Origin: Actinomycetota bacterium
GTDB lineage: Bacteria > Actinomycetota > Actinomycetes > S36-B12 > CAIYMF01
Assembly: GCA_009697815.1 (NCBI GenBank)
Contig: WLRQ01000030.1
Coordinates: forward strand, 1-33,252
Reading direction: 5' to 3'
Length of the DNA stretch: 33,252 nucleotides
Shown: in pieces, positions 17,457 to 26,236 of the stretch
Numbering within the stretch: the stretch's first letter is position 1
Layout of the letters: every line of letters begins with the position of its first letter
The notes under the pieces: model-generated
What the model saw: the letters and a program-made list of their open reading frames with translations, nothing else
What the model was told of the DNA's origin: nothing
Databases searched by the model: none
Made by a program: the position numbers and the translations under genes

Positions 17457-17462
17457 ATCCTA
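17457..17462 (-). promoter_or_regulatory. -10 box for the radical SAM/DUF2344 operon
   Basis: Minus-strand TAGGAT in the context GGTTAGGATGACC, 15 bases past the rodA terminator hairpin and about 80 bases before the radical SAM ATG. It predicts a leader of about 73 nt. The same hexamer recurs upstream of ndk, folC and valS in this window. Confidence 0.45.
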
Positions 17463-17476
17463 ACCGGCGCCACGGG

Positions 17477-17496
17477 CATCGGCAGGACGGCCGATG
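17477..17496 (-). terminator. Terminator of the mreB-rodA operon
   Basis: A 7-bp stem CATCGGC/GCCGATG with a six-base loop, starting ten bases past the rodA stop. There is no T run. It separates the elongasome operon from the radical SAM unit. Confidence 0.5.
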
Positions 17497-17506
17497 AGCG
17501 CCGACT

Positions 17507-18661
17507 TCACTCCTGTGCACGCCGTTGGACGTTGATCAGCAGACCGATGGCCATCCACGAGGCGAACATGGAGGTGCCCCCATAGGAGACGAACGGCAAC
17601 GGCACGCCCGTGACGGGCATGATGCCGAGGTTCATCCCGATGTTCTCGAAGGCCTGGAAGGCGATCCAGCAGGCAACTCCCGTGGCCACGAGTCGGCCGA
17701 ACAGATCTGATGCGCGCAATGCGATGCGAACCGCGCACCACAAGAGCACTCCAAAGAGCACGATGATCGCGCCCGCTCCCACGAAGCCGAGTTCCTCCCC
17801 CGCCACCGAGTAGACGAAGTCGGTCTGGTTGTAGGGAACGAAGCGTCCTTGTGTCTGCGGGCCCTGGAAGAGCCCGGTTCCGAACAGGCCACCCGATCCG
17901 ATCGCGATGCGCGCCTGCTGGGTGTTGTAGCCGATCCCGCGTGGATTGGCCGCCGGGTCCGCGAATGCGGTGAGGCGATCGAGTTGGTACTGCTGAAGAA
18001 CTCCCACCTGGATGGCAACGAATCCGACGAGCGCACCGCCGGCGAGGATCCCGAACAGCCATCGGGTCTTGGCACCCGCCACCGCGATGATGCCGAAGAC
18101 GGCGCACGCGGTGACCATGACCGTGCCGAGGTCCGGCTGCAGCATCACCAGGGCCATCGGAAGTGCGGCTACCCCGAGCGCGTAGAAGACGTCGACATCA
18201 CGCGGCTCGGCCTCGGCGTCGCGCTTCTCCGACAGGATCATCGACATCCCGAGGATGATCGCCAGCTTGGCGAACTCCGATGGCTGGATCGTGAACCCCG
18301 CGGGCAGAACGATCCACGCGTGGGCACCGTTGATGCTCTTGCCGAGGGGCGAGAGCACGATGAGAAGCCCGAGGATCGAGGCCGCGTACAGGAACGGGGT
18401 GTAGGCACGCAGGAGTCGGTAGTCGAATCGGGAGAGCGCCCAGGCCAGGAAGGCTCCGATCACGAGGTTGATCAGGTGCTTCTTGAGGTAGGCCTCCGGG
18501 TCGGTCTCGAACCCGATCAACTTTCCCTGCGTCGCCGACCACACGCACAGAGCACCGATCACCGATAGCCCGAGGGCCGACGCAACGAGGGGAGCATTGA
18601 GCCCCCGCAACAGTGGCGCTCGGCGACGCCCGGTCACCAGGGGCGCGTGGGTAAGGCTCAT
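17507..18661 (-). CDS. rodA: Peptidoglycan glycosyltransferase RodA (SEDS family)
   Basis: A 384-residue SEDS-family membrane protein with about ten hydrophobic helices. It polymerises lipid II into glycan strands during cell elongation, working with PBP2. Family motifs seen are GAHAWI(V)LPAGFTIQPSEFAKL, LQPDLGTVMV, the loop GIGYNTQQARIAIGSGGLFGTGLFQGPQ, YNQTDFVYSVAGEELGFVGA and the C-terminal MPVTGVPLPFVSYGGTS. ATG at 18661 overlaps the mrdA stop (ATGA); an in-frame start 21 bases upstream is less likely. It is the last gene of mreB-mreC-mreD-mrdA-rodA. Confidence 0.96.
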   Translation of the reverse strand: MSLTHAPLVTGRRRAPLLRGLNAPLVASALGLSVIGALCVWSATQGKLIGFETDPEAYLKKHLINLVIGAFLAWALSRFDYRLLRAYTPFLYAASILGLLIVLSPLGKSINGAHAWIVLPAGFTIQPSEFAKLAIILGMSMILSEKRDAEAEPRDVDVFYALGVAALPMALVMLQPDLGTVMVTACAVFGIIAVAGAKTRWLFGILAGGALVGFVAIQVGVLQQYQLDRLTAFADPAANPRGIGYNTQQARIAIGSGGLFGTGLFQGPQTQGRFVPYNQTDFVYSVAGEELGFVGAGAIIVLFGVLLWCAVRIALRASDLFGRLVATGVACWIAFQAFENIGMNLGIMPVTGVPLPFVSYGGTSMFASWMAIGLLINVQRRAQE

Positions 18662-21015
18662 CGCCACCACATCCAGGGCCACGAAGCGCCCGACCGATGG
18701 CGACGCCGAGCGGCCCGGCCCAGCAGGCCGAATCCCGCCGCGACTGGCAAGACGATCAACCCGGCCGACGGGCTGGGAGCCGAAGGCGCCGACGGTGCCG
18801 AGGAGATCGATCCCGACGGCGAAGGGGAGGAGGTCACTGGCACCTCCGGCGTCGGAAGCGCCGGGTACTCCGGGGTGCCGTCCTTGCCCACGGTCGGCAG
18901 TACGGCGCTTGGCGCACCGCCGACCAGTACCGACTTCGCAGGGTCGATGGTCGAACCGGTGATGCCGTACAAGGCCTCGTAAATCTTGCGCACACTCGGG
19001 GCGCTCGTGCCCGAACCGGTTCCGCCCTGGGCCACCATCATCACGACGGCGTACTTCGGGTTGTTCGCCGGAGCGAAGGTCGCGAACCAGGACGTCGACT
19101 GCTTGTCATTGCCCGCCTGGCCCGTACCGGTCTTGGCGGCGACCGGGATCTTGTCAAGCGGGAAGCCGATGAATGGGCCATAGCCGGTGCCGTAGGGCTG
19201 GCTGGTCACCTGTGAGAACGCATCGCGCAGGAAGGCCATATTGGCCTGGGACACCGGCAGGGTTCCGGTCTTCACGGGCTTGAACAGGCTGAGGACCTTG
19301 CCGTCGGTGCTGATCACACCCTTGGCCACCTGCGGCTGCCAGATCGTGCCCCCATTGGCTAGCGCCGCATACGCCTGAGCCACCTGCAGCGGGGACGCAA
19401 CGGTGTCGCCCTGCCCGATCGAGAGGTTGACAGCGTCGCCACCCCGGTAGAGGTCGCCGTCGACGCAGTTCTCGGCCGCGATCTGCTTCAGGTAGGCGGC
19501 GCGGACGGGATCGGTCTTGGCGACCTCGGGATAGCCGGTCTTACCTCGGGTGCACCACGCATCGTGCAACTGGAGGTAGAGCGAGGTCTTGAAAGCGCGA
19601 CCTCCGACGTGGCCCCGAGTCTCGCCCGGGACGTCGATACCGGTCTGCCTGCCGTATCCGAAAGCCCGCGCCATTGTCTCGATCGGGTCCTTGGGCTTGG
19701 CGACAGCAGAGAGCCCGCCGTCGCGAATCCACATCTGATAGGCGATCTCGTACCACATGGTGTCGCACGACACCGCGAGTCCCTTCACCAGCGACAGGGG
19801 TGGGAAAGACTCAGATTCGAAGTTGCCGAACTTGCGGTTACCCACCATGTAGAACGCCGGGCACTTGTAGGGCCCCGCCTTGGAATATCCGCTCTGAAGG
19901 GCCGCCGACGCAGAAACAATCTTGAAGGTCGATGCCGGGGCGAACTGTCCCTGGGTTGCGCGTGAGAGCAGCGGCTGGTTGGAGTCCGTGCTGGTCAATG
20001 CCGCGAACTCCGACGACGAGATCCCGCCCACCCAGACCGTGGGGTCATAGGTCGGGTAGGACGCCATCGCGAGCACATGCCCGTTGGTCACGTCGATCAC
20101 GACCGCGGCCCCGGAGTCGGCGATGTAGTGCACCGTGCTCTTGCGCATAGTCGAGGCCCTCGCGCGGAGGATCGCTTCCATCAGCTGCTTCTCGACGACT
20201 GCCTGCAGATTCGCGTCGATGTTCGTGACGAGATAGGAGCCCGGAACCGGCTGGGTCTCGCTCACCGTCGCCACGACAGCAGCGGTCTGGTCGACCGCGA
20301 GGCGCTTGATGCCCGGTGAGCCCCTGAGGATCGCGTCGTATTGAGCCTCGAGCCCCGCACGCCCCACGAGATCGGTGCGTCGCAGAAGGGATTCCGACGG
20401 AGGCAACTTGCCCGCGTCACGTGCCGCCTTCTGGTCGGCGAGCTCGGTGTCGCTCACCGGCCCGAGGTAGCCCAGGATCTGCGCGGCGTTGGCACCCATG
20501 GGGGCCGGGTATGCGCGCACCGCATCGAGCCCTGCCGTGACTCCGGGGAAGTCCGAGCGACGCTCCATGATTGTCAGCGCGAGGTCCTGTGAGATGTCCT
20601 TCGCGACGGGGATCGGCTGGTAGGGCGAGCCGTTCCAGCAGATGGGCGGCTTCTCGTGGGCGTCCTTCCCGCAGAGCTCGAGCTTGTAGGACAACGCGGT
20701 GTATGTCGTTCCGAGCGCTGCCGCGAGTCTGGTGAGGACGGCGAGACCGTGGTCTGGCTGCCGGTCGACCTCGGTGCGGTCGACACTGACGACGAGTGAG
20801 GTGCGGTTGGCGACCAGGGGGCGCCCGAGCTGGTCGAGCACGAGCCCACGCGTTGCGGGGGTGACGACCTCGCGGATGCGGTTCTCCGACGACTTCTGGG
20901 TGTAGACATCCGCCGAGACGACCTGGAGGAAGAACAGCCGGGCGACCATGGTCAGGAGCAGGGAGAAGACGAGAACGCCGAGCACCGCGAGTCGCAGTGT
21001 TGACCTCTCACTCAC
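18658..21015 (-). CDS. mrdA: Penicillin-binding protein 2 (elongation transpeptidase)
   Basis: A 785-residue class B PBP that cross-links peptidoglycan along the side wall with RodA. One N-terminal membrane anchor lies at about residues 8-30 (LAVLGVLVFSLLLTMVARLFFL). A PBP dimerisation region follows. The transpeptidase has the active-site serine in ASTFK (about 360), the second motif SCDT (about 415) and KTGT (about 626). GTG at 21015 overlaps the mreD stop (GTGA); the open frame further upstream is the reverse of mreD and not part of the gene. An unusual Pro/Ser-rich stretch near the C-terminus is followed by a second hydrophobic segment (about 743-760, SAGLIVLPVAAGFGLLG) and a basic tail. 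Confidence 0.95.
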   Translation of the reverse strand: MSERSTLRLAVLGVLVFSLLLTMVARLFFLQVVSADVYTQKSSENRIREVVTPATRGLVLDQLGRPLVANRTSLVVSVDRTEVDRQPDHGLAVLTRLAAALGTTYTALSYKLELCGKDAHEKPPICWNGSPYQPIPVAKDISQDLALTIMERRSDFPGVTAGLDAVRAYPAPMGANAAQILGYLGPVSDTELADQKAARDAGKLPPSESLLRRTDLVGRAGLEAQYDAILRGSPGIKRLAVDQTAAVVATVSETQPVPGSYLVTNIDANLQAVVEKQLMEAILRARASTMRKSTVHYIADSGAAVVIDVTNGHVLAMASYPTYDPTVWVGGISSSEFAALTSTDSNQPLLSRATQGQFAPASTFKIVSASAALQSGYSKAGPYKCPAFYMVGNRKFGNFESESFPPLSLVKGLAVSCDTMWYEIAYQMWIRDGGLSAVAKPKDPIETMARAFGYGRQTGIDVPGETRGHVGGRAFKTSLYLQLHDAWCTRGKTGYPEVAKTDPVRAAYLKQIAAENCVDGDLYRGGDAVNLSIGQGDTVASPLQVAQAYAALANGGTIWQPQVAKGVISTDGKVLSLFKPVKTGTLPVSQANMAFLRDAFSQVTSQPYGTGYGPFIGFPLDKIPVAAKTGTGQAGNDKQSTSWFATFAPANNPKYAVVMMVAQGGTGSGTSAPSVRKIYEALYGITGSTIDPAKSVLVGGAPSAVLPTVGKDGTPEYPALPTPEVPVTSSPSPSGSISSAPSAPSAPSPSAGLIVLPVAAGFGLLGRAARRRHRSGASWPWMWWR

Positions 21016-21599
21016 AACGACGCTCCTGATTCTCCGACACCGACACCGACTCCGAGGCGGCGACCCCCACGCTCCTGGCGCCCCACCTGGTAGCGAGGAG
21101 GCGGCGGGTCGACCCTCCGCCATAGGACACCGATCCCCGGCAGGACGAAGGCTGCCAACACCAGGGCATAGATCGTCTGAGTAAGCAGCAGCTCCGGCAC
21201 ACGTTCCCACGACATTCGTGGATCGCTGACAAGGCCACCGATCAGCGCGAGTCCGAGAACGGCGCCCCCCGCCAGCAGACCGGTCAGGGCGATCATGGCG
21301 AACGCTGGCCGGTCGTCCTCGCCGCCAAGAAGACCAGCGAAATAGCCGACAACCACGAGGATCACCGCCGTCACCCCGAGGAGGCCGTCGGCCGGTGGCA
21401 CGAGATCGATCAGCAGCCCGGCCAGGAGCCCGGCGATGGACCCGCGCACCGGCCCTGCGCGAAAACCGATCGCCACGACAGTCACGGTGACAGCGTCGGG
21501 CACCGCCCCCGGCAGCCCGAGCAGTGGGAGCACCGTGACCTCGGCAATCACGGCGGTCACGATGAGCACGACAGTGAGCACGCCCCTGAGCCACGCCAT
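21012..21599 (-). CDS. mreD: Rod shape-determining protein MreD
   Basis: A 195-residue membrane protein with about five or six hydrophobic helices (ALVLAAFVLPGIG, GLLAGLLIDLVPPADGLLG) and a Gly/Arg-rich tail. MreD is part of the elongation machinery and binds MreC. The helix pattern, the DLVPP-x-DGLLG element typical of MreD and its place between mreC and mrdA support the call. It starts one base after the mreC stop, and its own stop overlaps the mrdA start. Confidence 0.92.
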   Translation of the reverse strand: MAWLRGVLTVVLIVTAVIAEVTVLPLLGLPGAVPDAVTVTVVAIGFRAGPVRGSIAGLLAGLLIDLVPPADGLLGVTAVILVVVGYFAGLLGGEDDRPAFAMIALTGLLAGGAVLGLALIGGLVSDPRMSWERVPELLLTQTIYALVLAAFVLPGIGVLWRRVDPPPPRYQVGRQERGGRRLGVGVGVGESGASL

Positions 21600-21600
21600 G

Positions 21601-22467
21601 TCAGGGCGTACCCGTCGGCGTCGGCGTCGGCACCGCCGCTACTCGCACAGCGGTGCGAGGCGGCTCGACGATAACGCCGACGAGATCAAGGCTCGTCGCA
21701 TCGACGAAGGGGCGCACGGTAGCGATGCGGCTGAGTTGACCCGGGGAGCCCTGGAGGTCCACGACGGTTCCGAGCGGGATTCCGGGGACGTAGGCGCCGC
21801 CCCGAACACCGAACGACACCAAGCGGTCGCCAACCTTGAGCGGCGCGAAGGGATCGAGCAACTGAAGTTGAAGGGACGCAGGGTCTCCGGTGCCGTTGAG
21901 GAACCCGACCTCCATCGAGGACGCAACTCTCGCCCCGACGGTGGCTGTTGCGTCAACGAGAAGGGCGACCGTTGCGGTGGTGGCGCTCACATGAATGACC
22001 CGCCCGACGAGGCCCTGACCGTTGACGACGTTCTGGTCGATCGCGATCCCGTCCATCGATCCGGCGTCGATCGTGATCGTCCACGCGAAGCCCTGGCCCG
22101 GGCCGACCGCGATCACCTGCGCCGGCAGGATCTTGTATTTTCCGGCCCCGGCCAGTGCCAGCAGGTCGTTGAGTTCCTGGGCGCGATTGTGCTCGTACTG
22201 CGTCGTCCTCAACTGCGCGGTGAGAGCGTCGTTACGACTCGTGAGCTCGGCGATCTGTTGATCCTTGGATCCGATGCTGCCGATCGATGACAGGAAGTCG
22301 CTCACAGGCCGAACCACGGCATTGGCGGCATTCTCGACGGGCCCGAACAAACCCGATGCGGACGACCGGGCGCCACTCCCGGCGCCGCGCAGGCTCAAGA
22401 CGACAAGCGTGAGCGAGGCCAAGAGCAGCAGTGCGAGAACTGTCCGCGTCCTCCTGCTGTCGCGCAT
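21601..22467 (-). CDS. mreC: Rod shape-determining protein MreC
   Basis: A 288-residue MreC, a periplasm-facing scaffold that links MreB to PBP2. A basic N-terminus (MRDSRRTR) leads to one membrane helix at about 9-26. A coiled coil follows around 65-105 (SKDQQIAELTSRNDALTAQL). The beta-domain is recognisable from VIAVGPGQGFAWTITIDAGS, DGIAIDQNVVNGQGLVGRV and GDRLVSFGVRGGAYVPGIPLGTV. It ends in a Thr/Pro repeat tail. Length is normal. It is 88 bases after mreB and one base before mreD. Confidence 0.95.
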   Translation of the reverse strand: MRDSRRTRTVLALLLLASLTLVVLSLRGAGSGARSSASGLFGPVENAANAVVRPVSDFLSSIGSIGSKDQQIAELTSRNDALTAQLRTTQYEHNRAQELNDLLALAGAGKYKILPAQVIAVGPGQGFAWTITIDAGSMDGIAIDQNVVNGQGLVGRVIHVSATTATVALLVDATATVGARVASSMEVGFLNGTGDPASLQLQLLDPFAPLKVGDRLVSFGVRGGAYVPGIPLGTVVDLQGSPGQLSRIATVRPFVDATSLDLVGVIVEPPRTAVRVAAVPTPTPTGTP

Positions 22468-22555
22468 CCGGTCCCGTCTCCCTCGTCACGTCGGCCGCTG
22501 CACCACCGGGGCGTCGCGGCGTCCCGCGCCTAGATCCCCCGCGCGAGAGTTTCCG

Positions 22556-23587
22556 CTAGTTGCGCGGCTCGGAGATGAGAACCTGCTGAAGGGCGTCGAA
22601 CTCCTCGACGCACTTGCCCGACCCCAACGCGACGCACTCGAGGGGATTGTCGGCGATGACGATGGGCATCCCCGTCTCGTGGCGCAGGCGATCATCGAGA
22701 GCGTGAAGAAGTGCACCACCCCCCGTGAGGACGATGCCGCGATCCATGATGTCGCCCGAGAGCTCAGGAGGCGTGCGGTCGAGTGTTGTCTTGACCGCGT
22801 CAACGATCGCGTTCACCGGCTCGTCAATGGCGCGACGAATCTCCTCGGCCGTGACCACGACAGTGCGCGGCAGCCCGGTGACCAGATCGCGACCTCGAAT
22901 CTCGGCATGTGGCTCGTCAGGGCTCGGGAAGGCCGAGCCGATGGCCATCTTGATCTCTTCCGCGGTGCGCTCCCCCAGCATGAGGGAGTACTCCTTCTTG
23001 ACGAAGTTAATGATCGAAGCATCGAGCTCGTCACCGCCGACGCGAATCGACAGGCTCGTCACGATGCCGCCGAGGGAGATGACCGCCACCTCGGTCGTCC
23101 CGCCGCCGATGTCAACGACCATGTTCCCCGTGGGTTCGTGAACCGGGAGGCCCGCGCCAATGGCAGCAGCCATGGGCTCCTCGATGATGAAAACCTTGCG
23201 CGCGCCCGCGGCGTAGCCGGCGTCCTTAACCGCGCGCTGCTCGACACCGGTGATACCCGACGGAACACACACGACGAGGCGGGGCTTGGCGAGGTGGCGA
23301 CGCTTGTGGACCTTCTGAATGAAGTAGCGCAGCATGCGCTCGGTGGTGTCGAAGTCGGCGATCACGCCGTCCTTGAGCGGACGGATCGCAACGATGTTGC
23401 CGGGCGTGCGCCCGATCATCCGCTTCGCCTCGGAACCCACGGCGAGGATGCCGCCCGTGTTGCTGTTGATCGCGACGACGCTGGGCTCATTGAGCACGAT
23501 GCCCCGGCCACGCACGTAGACGAGCGTGTTGGCGGTACCGAGGTCGACGGCCATATCGCGGCCGATGAACGACAGGTTGTTGGCCAT
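22556..23587 (-). CDS. mreB: Rod shape-determining protein MreB
   Basis: A 343-residue bacterial actin that guides side-wall synthesis. It has the phosphate-1 loop [37 protein letters not shown], the phosphate-2 loop [18 protein letters not shown] and [11 protein letters not shown]. All are canonical and in the usual order. It opens the mre operon. AGGAAGG lies about 13 bases before the ATG, a rather long spacing. Retention of mreB with mreC, mreD and rodA argues for a rod-shaped cell rather than a coccus. Confidence 0.97.
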   Translation of the reverse strand: MANNLSFIGRDMAVDLGTANTLVYVRGRGIVLNEPSVVAINSNTGGILAVGSEAKRMIGRTPGNIVAIRPLKDGVIADFDTTERMLRYFIQKVHKRRHLAKPRLVVCVPSGITGVEQRAVKDAGYAAGARKVFIIEEPMAAAIGAGLPVHEPTGNMVVDIGGGTTEVAVISLGGIVTSLSIRVGGDELDASIINFVKKEYSLMLGERTAEEIKMAIGSAFPSPDEPHAEIRGRDLVTGLPRTVVVTAEEIRRAIDEPVNAIVDAVKTTLDRTPPELSGDIMDRGIVLTGGGALLHALDDRLRHETGMPIVIADNPLECVALGSGKCVEEFDALQQVLISEPRN

Positions 23588-23663
23588 GAGTCAGCGGGGC
23601 CTTCCTGTGGAGAGCGTGGGGACGGGCGCGGAGAGCAGCGGTGCAGAGGCAGCGCGAGCCCCC

Positions 23664-23669
23664 ATGGTA
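23664..23669 (-). promoter_or_regulatory. Possible -10 box for the mreB operon
   Basis: Minus-strand TACCAT about 77 bases before the mreB ATG, with GACGAC 17 bases further upstream as a poor -35. It lies between the ndk terminator and mreB, where a promoter is expected. The match is modest. Confidence 0.3.
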
Positions 23670-23704
23670 CGTCGCTCACGGGGCTAGTCGTCCACGTCCC
23701 TGTC

Positions 23705-23728
23705 CGCCCACACCCCGCGGTGTGGGCG
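23705..23728 (-). terminator. Terminator of ndk
   Basis: A perfect 10-bp stem CGCCCACACC/GGTGTGGGCG with a four-base loop CCGC, starting eight bases after the ndk stop. No T run follows. It separates ndk from the mre operon. Confidence 0.7.
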
Positions 23729-23735
23729 CTGCGGG

Positions 23736-24146
23736 TCAGGCCAGGCCGGGGAAGAACAGGGCGATCTCGCGCGAAGCCGACTCCAGGGAGTCCGACCCGT
23801 GGGTGACGTTCTCCCCCATCAGCGTGGCGAGATCGGCGCGGATCGAGCCCGGGTTGGCCTTGGCCGGGTCGGTCGCACCCATCATCGTGCGCCACGACGC
23901 GATGGCCTCACGGCCCTCGATCACAGCAGCGAGCAACGGGGCAGATGTGATGAAGTCCACGAGCTCACCGAAGAAAGCCTTGTCACGGTGCTCGCCGTAG
24001 TGCTCCTCCGCGGTCTCGCGGTCCAGTGTGCGCAGCTCGAGGGCCACGAGGCGGAAGCCCTTGCGCTCGATACGGCTGAGGATCTCACCGACCAGGCCGC
24101 GGGCGACCCCGTCGGGCTTGACGAGGACGAGGGTGCGCTCGGACAT
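23736..24146 (-). CDS. ndk: Nucleoside diphosphate kinase
   Basis: A 136-residue NDK that balances nucleoside triphosphates through a phospho-histidine intermediate. The active-site histidine is His116 in NVTHGSDS. Other conserved parts are [42 protein letters not shown] and [20 protein letters not shown] at 24146 has GGGAG eight bases upstream. It has its own -10 box (TAGGAT) at the end of the DUF4233 gene and its own terminator, so it can be expressed alone. Confidence 0.97.
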   Translation of the reverse strand: MSERTLVLVKPDGVARGLVGEILSRIERKGFRLVALELRTLDRETAEEHYGEHRDKAFFGELVDFITSAPLLAAVIEGREAIASWRTMMGATDPAKANPGSIRADLATLMGENVTHGSDSLESASREIALFFPGLA

Positions 24147-24207
24147 GGAGGAACTCCCAGGATCAGGGGGAAGTGCAACGCCACGACGGCGATGCGGACA
24201 CAGCCAG

Positions 24208-24213
24208 ATCCTA
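24208..24213 (-). promoter_or_regulatory. -10 box of ndk
   Basis: Minus-strand TAGGAT in CGTTAGGATCTGG, overlapping the TAG stop codon of the DUF4233 gene. It predicts a leader of about 55 nt for ndk. No clear -35. Confidence 0.4.
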
Positions 24214-24627
24214 ACGGTCGCCAGGGGGGTCGACGTGCGGGGACGTCAGGTCGTCCACCACGCCTGCCGAGCTGGGGCCAGGGGGCACCTCGCCAGCCGC
24301 CACGAGCGCCTTGTTGCGCGCCGCGAACCGGTCGGCCTTGGTGCCGTAGATCACCGCGACGACCCACACGGCGAAGAAGACGAGCCCGAGGGCGAGCATC
24401 GCCGGGACGATCAGGCCAGCCGCGATCACCGCTGCCTGCAGTACCCAGCCCGCACGAACCCCTGAGGGGCGCCGCGCCATTCCCGCTGCCAGGAATAGCA
24501 GGACTGCCAGTGCCGCCAGAGTCCATGCCGCGCCCGCACCACGACCCGCGGCCGCCACCGCGACCGGGATGGCGAGGGCGATGACCACGGCCTCAAAGAA
24601 CAGGATCGCGGGTGGGAGGACCTTCAC
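24211..24627 (-). CDS. DUF4233 family membrane protein
   Basis: A 138-residue protein with four hydrophobic helices (about residues 8-26, 34-50, 61-82 and 84-96) and a polar, Pro/Gly-rich cytoplasmic tail. The end of the last helix, [16 protein letters not shown], is typical of the DUF4233 family. That family sits between folC and ndk in Mycobacterium (Rv2446c) and other Actinobacteria. GTG at 24627 overlaps the folC stop (GTGA), so it is translated with folC. Function is unknown. The constant linkage to folC hints at a link to folate metabolism, but that is inference. Confidence 0.87.
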   Translation of the reverse strand: MKVLPPAILFFEAVVIALAIPVAVAAAGRGAGAAWTLAALAVLLFLAAGMARRPSGVRAGWVLQAAVIAAGLIVPAMLALGLVFFAVWVVAVIYGTKADRFAARNKALVAAGEVPPGPSSAGVVDDLTSPHVDPPGDR

Positions 24628-26138
24628 GCGTCGCCCCGTCCCAGGAGCGAACGGGCCTCGGCCGCGGTCATCACCGAACCCGTGACCAGGACGCCCGTGC
24701 CTCCGAGCCCGCCCGCGAGGTCGTCGGCACGTGCCATCGCGGCGTCGAGCGCATCAGCGAGGCGAACCACGACCTCGACCCGCTCGGGACCGAACACCTC
24801 GACCGCGATCGCTGCTAGAGCATCGACGTCGGCTGCGCGCAGCGAGGAGTTCCGGGTGATCACGACCTCCGTGAGCACCGGCTCGAGAGCCACGAGAATC
24901 CCTCGGACATCCTTGTCGGCGAGGATCGCTACGACGCCGACCAACGCGGTGAACTCAAATGAGTCCGCGATGGACGTCGCGAGGGCCAGCGCGCCGTGAG
25001 GGTTATGGGCGGCGTCGACCAGAACCGTGGGATCCCTGCGAACGATTTCGAGCCTGCCGGGCGAGGTGACAGAGGCGAACCCCACACGCAGGAGATCAGC
25101 GTTGAGCGCCTTGGTGCCGCCGCCGAGGAAGGCCTCGACCGCCGCGACGGCGACGGCCGCGTTCGACGCCTGGTGCGCGCCGAACAGGGGGAGGAAGACC
25201 TCGTCGTAGACACCAGCTGGCCCCTGGAGAGTCAACATTTGGCCGCCGAGTGCCGGAGCCCGGGTGAGAACCCCAAACTCGAGCCCTTCTCGGGCGACGC
25301 TGGCACCGAGTTCAGCACTGCGCAGCAGAAGCACCTCGGCGGCGTCTAGGGACTGCTGGGCAAGGATGACCGAGGAATCGTGCTTGATGATCCCTGCCTT
25401 CTCCCCCGCGATCGCGGCGAGGGTCGAGCCAAGATAGTCGGTGTGGTCCAAGGCGATCGGGGTGATCACGGCGACCTGTCCGTCGACGACGTTGGTGGCA
25501 TCCCATGCCCCACCCATGCCCGTCTCGATCACCGCGACATCGACCGGGGAATCGGCGAAGGCCGCATAGGCGAGCATCGTGAGCACCTCGAAGAATGAGA
25601 GCTTCGGGTTTCCCTCAGCCGCATTGCGGGCGTCGACTAGGTCGATATAAGGCGCGATGTCGTCATGGACGCGGACGAAGTGCTCGAGATCGATCGGCTC
25701 TCCGTCGATCCTGATGCGCTCGCGCACTGAGTGCAGATGCGGGCTCGTGTGAAGCCCGGTGCGCAGACCGAAGGAGCGCAGCAGTGCTTCGATCATGCGG
25801 GCGGTGGAGGTCTTGCCGTTGGTCCCGGCGACATGGATGACTGGCACCGACGACTGCGGGTCGCCGAGGAGATCGGCGACAGCACGCACCCGGTCAAGTG
25901 AGGGCTCGAGCTTGGACTCTGGCCAGCGAGTGGCCAGATCCGCCTCAATCGCGAGGTAGCGGGTCAGGACGTCCTCGGCCGCATCCCCGTCGAGCGGGGG
26001 CAGTGGTGCGTTCTCGTCGAGGTCGTCGGTGTCGAACGCCGGGCCGAGGCCAGAATCGTCCTCATCGTCGATGATGACGGGGCCACGCTGCTCGTCGAGG
26101 GGGCCACGCAGGCTGGAGTAGTCGTCCTGGGGGTCCAC
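24624..26138 (-). CDS. folC: Bifunctional folylpolyglutamate/dihydrofolate synthase
   Basis: A 504-residue Mur-ligase-type enzyme that adds glutamate to dihydropteroate and to folates. The ATP loop AGTNGKTSTARMIEALL is near residue 105. Other motifs are HTSPHLHSVRERIRIDG, the FolC signature TPIALDHTDYLGSTLAAIAGEKAGIIK, GAHQASNAAVAVAA and VLVDAAHNPHGA. A 50-residue acidic N-terminal extension (VIIDDEDDSGLGPAFDTDD) precedes the catalytic part. I chose GTG at 26138: a TAGGAT box ends eight bases before it. GTG at 26144 is the alternative. Longer frames run into the divergent valS gene. It overlaps the DUF4233 gene by four bases. Confidence 0.93.
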   Translation of the reverse strand: MDPQDDYSSLRGPLDEQRGPVIIDDEDDSGLGPAFDTDDLDENAPLPPLDGDAAEDVLTRYLAIEADLATRWPESKLEPSLDRVRAVADLLGDPQSSVPVIHVAGTNGKTSTARMIEALLRSFGLRTGLHTSPHLHSVRERIRIDGEPIDLEHFVRVHDDIAPYIDLVDARNAAEGNPKLSFFEVLTMLAYAAFADSPVDVAVIETGMGGAWDATNVVDGQVAVITPIALDHTDYLGSTLAAIAGEKAGIIKHDSSVILAQQSLDAAEVLLLRSAELGASVAREGLEFGVLTRAPALGGQMLTLQGPAGVYDEVFLPLFGAHQASNAAVAVAAVEAFLGGGTKALNADLLRVGFASVTSPGRLEIVRRDPTVLVDAAHNPHGALALATSIADSFEFTALVGVVAILADKDVRGILVALEPVLTEVVITRNSSLRAADVDALAAIAVEVFGPERVEVVVRLADALDAAMARADDLAGGLGGTGVLVTGSVMTAAEARSLLGRGDA

Positions 26139-26146
26139 GGGCACCG

Positions 26147-26152
26147 ATCCTA
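26147..26152 (-). promoter_or_regulatory. Start-proximal -10 box of folC
   Basis: Minus-strand TAGGAT, with exactly eight bases between it and GTG at 26138. It is the only TANNNT hexamer on this strand in the 98-base space before valS. Transcription would start at or very near the start codon (leaderless). AGGA inside it could alternatively act as a ribosome site. Confidence 0.45.
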
Positions 26153-26222
26153 CGCGCCCATCCCGCCACCCCCGTCCGACGTCGACCGCGGTGACGCGTG
26201 CGGGAGCATCCGGGGCGTTGCC

Positions 26223-26228
26223 TAGGAT
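26223..26228 (+). promoter_or_regulatory. Start-proximal -10 box of valS
   Basis: Plus-strand TAGGAT, eight bases before the valS ATG, and the only TANNNT hexamer on this strand in the intergenic space. It mirrors the folC box in sequence and spacing. It suggests a leaderless valS mRNA. The embedded AGGA, nine bases from ATG, is the competing explanation as a ribosome site. Confidence 0.45.
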
Positions 26229-26236
26229 TGCCCACC

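Noticed and set aside
21016-21594. Upstream extension of the PBP2 reading frame through mreD
   Set aside because: The extension is Arg/Gly-rich noise in the mreD region; GTG at 21015 with a GTGA overlap gives a normal PBP2 N-terminus.
22265-23806. A 513-codon plus-strand ORF opposite mreB and the start of mreC
   Set aside because: Shadow of mreB; the translation is rich in Arg/Asp/His with no family motifs.
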